Translations under genes and position numbers: made by a program | Shown: positions 59,520 through 64,000 of the stretch, piece after piece | Numbering within the stretch: position 1 is the first letter of the stretch | How the letters are laid out: each line of letters opens with the position of its first letter | Notes under the pieces: model-generated | Told to the model about the DNA's origin: nothing | Database searches by the model: none | What the model saw: only the letters and a program-made list of their open reading frames with translations | Source: Streptacidiphilus sp. P02-A3a | GTDB lineage: Bacteria > Actinomycetota > Actinomycetes > Streptomycetales > Streptomycetaceae | Length of the DNA: 64,000 bases | Direction: 5' to 3' | Assembly: GCF_014084105.1 (NCBI RefSeq) | Contig: NZ_CP048289.1 | Coordinates: 1,435,922-1,499,921 of the forward strand

Positions 59520-60811
59520 CCGGCGCCGCCCGCCCCGACCGCGGCGCGGCCGAGCAGCAGGGCCTCGGCGCGCAACGCCGCGGCGCGGGCCAGCCGGGCC
59601 GCCGCCTCGTCCAGGTCGGACGGGTCGGACGGGTCGGACGGGTCGGATGAGTGGTCCAGGTCGGACGGGTCGGAGAGGTCGGCGAGCTCCGAGCCGCCGC
59701 CGGGGGCGGCCGCCGCCAGTGCCGCCGACACGGTGCACAGACCGCCCAGCTCGCCGCGCACGCCGCGACCCAGCACCGTCACCGCCCCGGCCCGGCGGGC
59801 CTCGTCCCGGCAGTGGAAGGCCAGCTCGCAGGCGGCCAGGCAGTCCGGTGCGTAGGCGGCGTCCAACGAGTCGACGGCGCCGCTGAGTTCGCCGCCGTCG
59901 CGAGCCGGGTCGAGGTCGAAGCTGGTGCCGGTCGGCAGTGCGTCGAGCAGTTGCTCGATCCGGGTCAGCCGGTCGAGCTGGCGCCGGGTCACCGCCATCG
60001 GCTTGCGGACGTCGACCGCGGCGGCCGCCGCCCGGTTGGAGAAGTCCTTCGGGCAGACCAGCAGCACGGTGTCGGCGGGCGCGCCGACCAGACCCTCGGG
60101 CCGCGCGTACGGGTCGTAGGGATCATCCGAGGGTTTCTCCCCGGCCAGGTCGGCGGCGGTCGCGCGCAGCGCCAGCACGTACACCGCCGCCTGCCGGGCC
60201 GCGGCCCCGGTCTTCGCCGGATCGGCGCTGCCGTCCAGGATCGGGAAGGACTTGATCTCCACCACCGTCCAGCGCCCGTCCGGCCGCACCACGACCAGGT
60301 CCGGCTCCAGCAGCACCGCGGAACCGGCGACCTCCAGCCGCAGCAGCGGGTGGTCGAGCAGCGTCCACACCCCCGGGCGGTCCGCCGCCCGGGCCAGCGC
60401 GGCCCGGGTGGAGGCGATCCGCTGCGCGGGCAGCCTCGGGTCCGTGACCAGTTCGGCGAGCTCCACCGGGCAGTCGTCGTCGGCGCCGTACGGGGGCGCC
60501 AGCACCAGGTGGCGCCGCAGCAGCTCCAGCAACTCGACGTACCCGTCGGACTTGACGCGCTTCTCGAAGCGCAGCCCGCGGGCGATCGCGAACGGGGACT
60601 GGCCGAAGGGGGCCGGGGTCCCCAGCCGGGCGGCCAGCGAGGTCTTGTCCACCCCGGCGGCGTCCAGCACGGCGCGGCGGCGGCAGCCGGGGTTGGCAGC
60701 CAGGGCGGCCAGGGCGCGGGCGTCGAGACTGCGCTGCGGCGCGTCGCCGCGCAGGGCGGCCAGGCGCTGCTCTATCGGGGTGCGGCGCTCCCCGGATTCA
60801 ACGTGATCCAT
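59516..60811 (-). CDS. RecB-like PD-(D/E)xK nuclease with Fe-S cysteines
   Basis: A 431-residue nuclease. RecB-family motifs: E83 in GLRFEKRV, D171 in LEPDLVVV, E185-I-K187 in VVEIKSF, and QxxxY at Q207-Y211. Four cysteines, C43 near the N terminus and C324, C328, C334 at the C-terminal side (PDCLAACELAFHC), have the Cas4/AddB/Dna2 arrangement that binds a [4Fe-4S] cluster around the nuclease. A Ser-Asp-Pro repeat near residue 390 is low complexity. It is the first gene of an ATGA-coupled trio with an unknown protein and an SF1 helicase. ATG 60811 chosen; TTG and GTG starts 27-33 bp upstream are possible. No clear ribosome binding site. Confidence 0.82.
   Translation of the reverse strand: MDHVESGERRTPIEQRLAALRGDAPQRSLDARALAALAANPGCRRRAVLDAAGVDKTSLAARLGTPAPFGQSPFAIARGLRFEKRVKSDGYVELLELLRRHLVLAPPYGADDDCPVELAELVTDPRLPAQRIASTRAALARAADRPGVWTLLDHPLLRLEVAGSAVLLEPDLVVVRPDGRWTVVEIKSFPILDGSADPAKTGAAARQAAVYVLALRATAADLAGEKPSDDPYDPYARPEGLVGAPADTVLLVCPKDFSNRAAAAAVDVRKPMAVTRRQLDRLTRIEQLLDALPTGTSFDLDPARDGGELSGAVDSLDAAYAPDCLAACELAFHCRDEARRAGAVTVLGRGVRGELGGLCTVSAALAAAAPGGGSELADLSDPSDLDHSSDPSDPSDPSDLDEAAARLARAAALRAEALLLGRAAVGAGGAG
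59614..59676. repeat. 9-bp repeat in nuclease gene
   Basis: GGTCGGACG repeats four times in series (last with one change) and twice more after a 9-bp interruption. It encodes the SDP/SDL run in the C-terminal region and keeps the frame. Confidence 0.85.
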
Positions 60812-60958
60812 GGTGCTGGCCAGTCTTGCATCCGGCACTGACAATCGGGGCGGAAGCGGCTGGGTGAAGACCCGGCCACGGATCGGGGATCATGGTGGTG
60901 CAGGTCGGGCCACCAAAACGAGCCGCACGACCGCTGACCCGTACCGAAGGAGTCGTCC

Positions 60959-61597
60959 ATGCCCTCGCGGATTCTGCTGGTCCGGCACGGCGAGACCGCG
61001 TGGTCCGCCACCGGCCGACACACCGGCCGGACCGACGTGCCGCTCTCCGAGGAGGGCCGGGAGATGGCCCGCCGCCTCGGCGACCGGCTCAAGCGCGAGC
61101 CCTGGGGCGGGCTGCCGGATGCCCAGGTGCGCACCAGCCCGCTCCAGCGGGCGGCCGAGACCTGCGAACTCGCCGGCTTCGGCGACCGGGCCGTGGCCTG
61201 CGACGACCTGCTGGAATGGGACTACGGGCAGTACGAGGGGCGGACCGGACCGGACATCCGGGCCACCGACCAGCCGGGCTGGCTGATCTGGCGCGACGGA
61301 GTCCCCGGCGGAGAGGCCCTGGCCGAGGTCTCCGCCCGGGTCGACCGCTTCATCGGCTGGACCGCGGAGTTCGGCGGGGTGCCCGATCCGGACACCACCA
61401 CCATGCACACCGCCGACAACACCATCGTGGTCTTCGCGCACGGGCACCTGCTGCGCATCCTCACCGCCCGCTGGCGCGGACTCCCGGCCGAGTACGGCCA
61501 GCGGCTGACCCTGGGCCCGGCCACCCTGTCGGTGCTCACCTGGGAGTACGGCGAGCGGGCCGTGGCCCTCTGGAACGACGGCTCACACCTCGGCTGA
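60959..61597 (+). CDS. Histidine phosphatase family protein
   Basis: A 212-residue phosphoglycerate-mutase-like phosphatase. The phospho-histidine lies in LVRHGETAWS (7-16), the Arg in TSPLQRAAET, the proton-donor Glu in LLEWDYGQYEG (about 84-94), and the second His in VVFAHGHLLRIL (about 160-171). Such proteins dephosphorylate small phosphoesters, and actinobacterial relatives are annotated as acid phosphatase or glucosyl-3-phosphoglycerate phosphatase-like. It is monocistronic, divergent from the nuclease operon, and the start ATG follows GAAGGAG. Confidence 0.9.
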   Translation: MPSRILLVRHGETAWSATGRHTGRTDVPLSEEGREMARRLGDRLKREPWGGLPDAQVRTSPLQRAAETCELAGFGDRAVACDDLLEWDYGQYEGRTGPDIRATDQPGWLIWRDGVPGGEALAEVSARVDRFIGWTAEFGGVPDPDTTTMHTADNTIVVFAHGHLLRILTARWRGLPAEYGQRLTLGPATLSVLTWEYGERAVALWNDGSHLG

Positions 61598-61692
61598 CGC
61601 CCCCGGCGGCCGACAGCGGCACCACCTGCCGCCCGGCCGCCCCCGGCCGCGCCGCCGCCGGGACAGCGGGCAGGGCCGCCGGACTCCGCGCC

Positions 61693-63033
61693 TCAACCGG
61701 CCAGCGCCGCGTCGTAGCGCTGCACGAACTCGGCCACCTCCGGTACCGACTGGTGCGGGCGCAGCCGACTGACGGTGCCCGCGACCATGTCGCGGATCCG
61801 GGTCGACCGCACCTCACCGAAGAGCGAGACCACCTGGCAGCCGCTCTCCGCGGCGGCCGCCAGCTCGCCCCGGCCGAGCTGGTCGTGGGCCAGCTCGGCG
61901 GTGTACAGGGCGCGGTTGCGGACGAAGTGGGGCTGCTGCAGGGCTATGGCCCGGCGGGCGCGGTCGGTGGCCAGATCCCAGACGCTCAGCGCCGACCAGC
62001 ACTGGGATTCCAGCCCCAGCAGTTCGGCCTCGCCGTAGAAGGACATCCACTCGGGGTCGGCGTCGCTGGGGCCGGCCTCGAAGTGCTGCCGGGCCGTTCC
62101 GATCGACCGCTCGCAGGCGCTCCGGTCCTGGAGCAGTGCCCACCCCCCGGCCTCGCGCATGGCCAGCAGCGAGCGCAGTCGGGCGGAGCCCAGGCCGTCG
62201 GCGGCCTGCCGGGCCGCCTGGGCCGCCCGCACCGCCTCGCGCGGCCGACCCGCGTCGCGGGCCAGGAAGGCGCTGTTGCAGAAGGAGTGGGCCTCCAGCG
62301 GGGCGTCGTTCGCCATCCGCGCGGTGGCCAGCGCCTCCGCGTAGAAGGACCGCGCCTCGACCAGTCGGCCCGAGTCGTGGGCCAGCCAGCCGACCGAGAT
62401 GGCCAGCTCGCCGGCGGCGGCCTGGAGCCGCTGCTCCACCTGCGCGCTGTAGCTGCCGCAGTTGAGCAGCTGGTACGCCCGGCGCAGCGCCTGCCCGGCG
62501 CGGTCGAACAGCGCGTCGGCGCCGTGGGCGTCGTCCAGCAGCCGGATGTCCCGGACGGCGGCCTCGACCCGGTGGGCGTCCGCGGCGCCGACCCTGGTGC
62601 CCAGCGGGACCTCGGCGGCGGCCGGGTGGTCCAGGCCGAGGGCGGTGGTCACGGCCACCGGCCCACCGGCCAGGAACGTGCGTCGGTGCACGTCGTCGTT
62701 CTCCTCGTGGATCTCGAACGGGGCGCCGGGGCGCGGGGGCTCCCCGCCCGGTGGACGGCGGCGCTCCGGGTGCCGCACCTCGCGGCGGGGGGCGAAACCG
62801 AGCTCCTGCAAGGAGGAACCGGGGAACATGTGGCGGAAGACCCGCTCATAGGCGTAGTTGGGGCACCTGATCTCCCCCGATTCGATCCGGCCGACGTAGC
62901 GCGCGTCGCAGGAGACGTGCTCGCCGATCTCGCGGGCGGCGCGGCGGACGGAGGCGGCGAACTCGCCGGGGGAGAGGTCCCCGCGCAGTGCGCGCATCAA
63001 CTGGTTGGCAGAGCGGTCAAGGGTGTTGCTCAT
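61693..63033 (-). CDS. XRE-like regulator with TPR repeats
   Basis: A 446-residue protein. The N-terminal region (about 1-75) looks like a degenerate XRE helix-turn-helix (EIGEHVSCDARYVGRIESGEIRCPNYAYERVFRHMF). A spacer with the twin-Arg-like RRTFLAGGPVAVTTALGL (about 118-135), common in Streptomyces regulators of this kind, precedes a C-terminal series of TPR-like helices (about 150-440). It is probably a cytosolic, peptide- or protein-responsive transcription regulator of development or metabolism; NsdA and related proteins share the layout only loosely. It is divergent from a small gene across 240 bp in which I see no RNA element. Confidence 0.75.
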   Translation of the reverse strand: MSNTLDRSANQLMRALRGDLSPGEFAASVRRAAREIGEHVSCDARYVGRIESGEIRCPNYAYERVFRHMFPGSSLQELGFAPRREVRHPERRRPPGGEPPRPGAPFEIHEENDDVHRRTFLAGGPVAVTTALGLDHPAAAEVPLGTRVGAADAHRVEAAVRDIRLLDDAHGADALFDRAGQALRRAYQLLNCGSYSAQVEQRLQAAAGELAISVGWLAHDSGRLVEARSFYAEALATARMANDAPLEAHSFCNSAFLARDAGRPREAVRAAQAARQAADGLGSARLRSLLAMREAGGWALLQDRSACERSIGTARQHFEAGPSDADPEWMSFYGEAELLGLESQCWSALSVWDLATDRARRAIALQQPHFVRNRALYTAELAHDQLGRGELAAAAESGCQVVSLFGEVRSTRIRDMVAGTVSRLRPHQSVPEVAEFVQRYDAALAG

Positions 63034-63273
63034 GGGGCTGCCCCCTGTCTGACGGGTCTCTGTGGTGCGGGCACGACAGTACTCTCGGTAATAAATCGAA
63101 CACGCTCAGTTTCCGGACAAAGCGGACATTGCATCGGTGATCTGCTATGAAATGCCATGACCTGCCAGGCGTCCCACCCGTGGCCTCCGGCCCCGATGGC
63201 ACGTTGTCCTCAGCAGAAACGTCGATCCGCATACCGGCGGACGCACGTGAGACGCACGGTTGAGGAGGCTTCC

Positions 63274-63654
63274 ATGCACAACGGTGTGCACAGCGGTCCG
63301 CCCAGCGGCGGCCCCTTCGGCGGCGGTGCCCCGGCCGCACCGTCCTGCGACCTGGTGACCGTGCCCGAGCGGCAGGGCCTGGAGACGGTGGACATCCTGC
63401 GGCTGCGCGGCGGCTGCGGCCCGGTCCTGCACGAGGACGCCGACGCCACGCTCTCCTTCCTGGTCCCGGTCGGCGCCGCCGACGCCTGGCACCTGCCCGG
63501 CCACGCCTGTACCCAGGCGCCGCCGCCGGACAGCGACCGGAACTGGCTGCTGCCGCCCTCACCCGAGCGCGCGCTCACCGACCCCGCGCTGCTCCGCGCG
63601 GCCCTCGGCGAGGCCGCCCGCACCTTGGCCGCCAGCGGCTCGGACGGGCCCTGA
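63274..63654 (+). CDS. Small hypothetical protein (actinobacterial)
   Basis: A 126-residue protein. A Gly/Pro-rich start is followed by a compact domain, LVTVPERQGLETVDILRLRGGCGPVLHEDADATLSFLVPVGAADAWHLPG (about 28-77) with one Cys, then a Cys in HACTQ and a Pro/Arg/Ala-rich tail. I recognise no enzyme motif. GAGGAGG 6 bp before the ATG is one of the best ribosome binding sites in the window, so the gene is expressed. A spermidine synthase-like gene follows 38 bp after the stop and may be co-transcribed. Confidence 0.7.
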   Translation: MHNGVHSGPPSGGPFGGGAPAAPSCDLVTVPERQGLETVDILRLRGGCGPVLHEDADATLSFLVPVGAADAWHLPGHACTQAPPPDSDRNWLLPPSPERALTDPALLRAALGEAARTLAASGSDGP

Positions 63655-63692
63655 CCAGCCCCTCCGTTCTCCGCACCGGCATACTCGGGGGT

Positions 63693-64000
63693 GTGGCACG
63701 CAAGCAGCAGGGCAGCAACGGGCGAATCAGCGAGCGGGTCGGTTCCGGCCTGGCCGAGATCGTCCCCGACCGCGACCGCGCCGACGCCTGGACGCTGCTG
63801 CTCGACGGCGCGCCGCAGTCCCACGTCGACCTGGCGGACCCCACCCACCTCTCCTTCGAGTACCAGCGCCGCCTCGGGCACCTGGTGGACCTGGCCGCCG
63901 CCCCCGGCAAGCCGGTCACCGCGCTGCACCTGGGCGGCGGCGCGCTGACGCTGGCCCGCTACCTGGCCGCGAGCCGTCCCCGCTCGCGGCAGCAGGTCGC
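63693..64000 (+). CDS. Spermidine synthase-like protein, 5' part
   Basis: The first 102 residues of a protein resembling actinobacterial spermidine synthase-like methyltransferase-fold enzymes. LLLDGAPQSHVDLADPTHLSFEYQRRLGHLVD (about 31-62) and VTALHLGGGALTLARYLA (about 71-88, the Gly-rich SAM/dcSAM motif I) are typical. The frame stays open to the right edge. The GTG at 63693 is preferred; the polyamine role is uncertain because many actinobacterial members lack the substrate residues, which lie beyond the window. Confidence 0.8.
   Translation, partial: MARKQQGSNGRISERVGSGLAEIVPDRDRADAWTLLLDGAPQSHVDLADPTHLSFEYQRRLGHLVDLAAAPGKPVTALHLGGGALTLARYLAASRPRSRQQV

Overview
The window is high-GC DNA from an actinomycete of the Streptomycetaceae (Streptomyces, Kitasatospora or Streptacidiphilus type; the species cannot be fixed from sequence alone). 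The reasons are very strong G/C at third codon positions, frequent GTG/TTG starts and ATGA/GTGA overlaps, a carbohydrate ABC transporter without its own ATPase, a class F sortase, an AccB/AccE carboxylase pair, DasR-type repeats before a chitinase gene, and a gamma-butyrolactone signalling locus (AfsA-like synthase plus ArpA-like receptors). About 60 protein genes, two tRNA-Lys genes and two decayed genes are described. I saw no rRNA, CRISPR array, transposase, integrase or phage gene.

Layout. 0-4.4 kb: end of a GH20 hexosaminidase, a class V aminotransferase, a DUF445 membrane protein and adenosine deaminase. 4.5-7.4 kb: a GntR-type operator, a possible leader peptide, an FAD oxidoreductase plus phosphonatase-like HAD pair (aminophosphonate catabolism) and a NagD-like HAD. 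7.5-10.6 kb: exported protein, class F sortase, uracil-DNA glycosylase, DedA protein. 10.9-17.9 kb: a four-TM sensor-like membrane protein and an operon of ABC permease, lipoprotein, permease, HAD phosphatase and a beta-CASP-like metallo-hydrolase. 18-26.3 kb: a potassium block of KimA-like transporter, KdpD, KdpE, a second four-TM protein and a universal stress protein. 26.3-33.7 kb: a DsbA-like protein lacking its second active-site Cys, AccB/AccE, a chitinase with direct-repeat operator, a D-cysteine desulfhydrase-like enzyme and a flavin monooxygenase-like protein.

33.8-55.2 kb is flanked by two identical tRNA-Lys(CTT) genes in opposite orientation. Its left end carries two decayed genes (a DUF4132/DUF7737-type gene and an ATP-grasp gene) around an APH(6)-like kinase. 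Then come a GH1/ROK sugar pair, SoxR divergent from a split transketolase with a SoxR box between them, a PAS-GGDEF-EAL protein, an MFS exporter with a clean operator, a lytic transglycosylase operon, and the gamma-butyrolactone locus (ICL/PEP-mutase-like enzyme, compact P450, AfsA-like synthase, receptor, SDR, second receptor, MFS exporter) with three ARE-like boxes.

55.2-64 kb: a primase/polymerase-like protein, a small HTH-like protein, a tightly overlapping trio (Fe-S RecB-type nuclease, 529-residue unknown protein, SF1 helicase) that looks like one DNA-processing machine, a histidine phosphatase, an XRE/TPR regulator, a small unknown protein and the start of a spermidine synthase-like gene. 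The most promising items are the nuclease-unknown-helicase trio, the SoxR-controlled transketolase and the butyrolactone locus with its compact P450.
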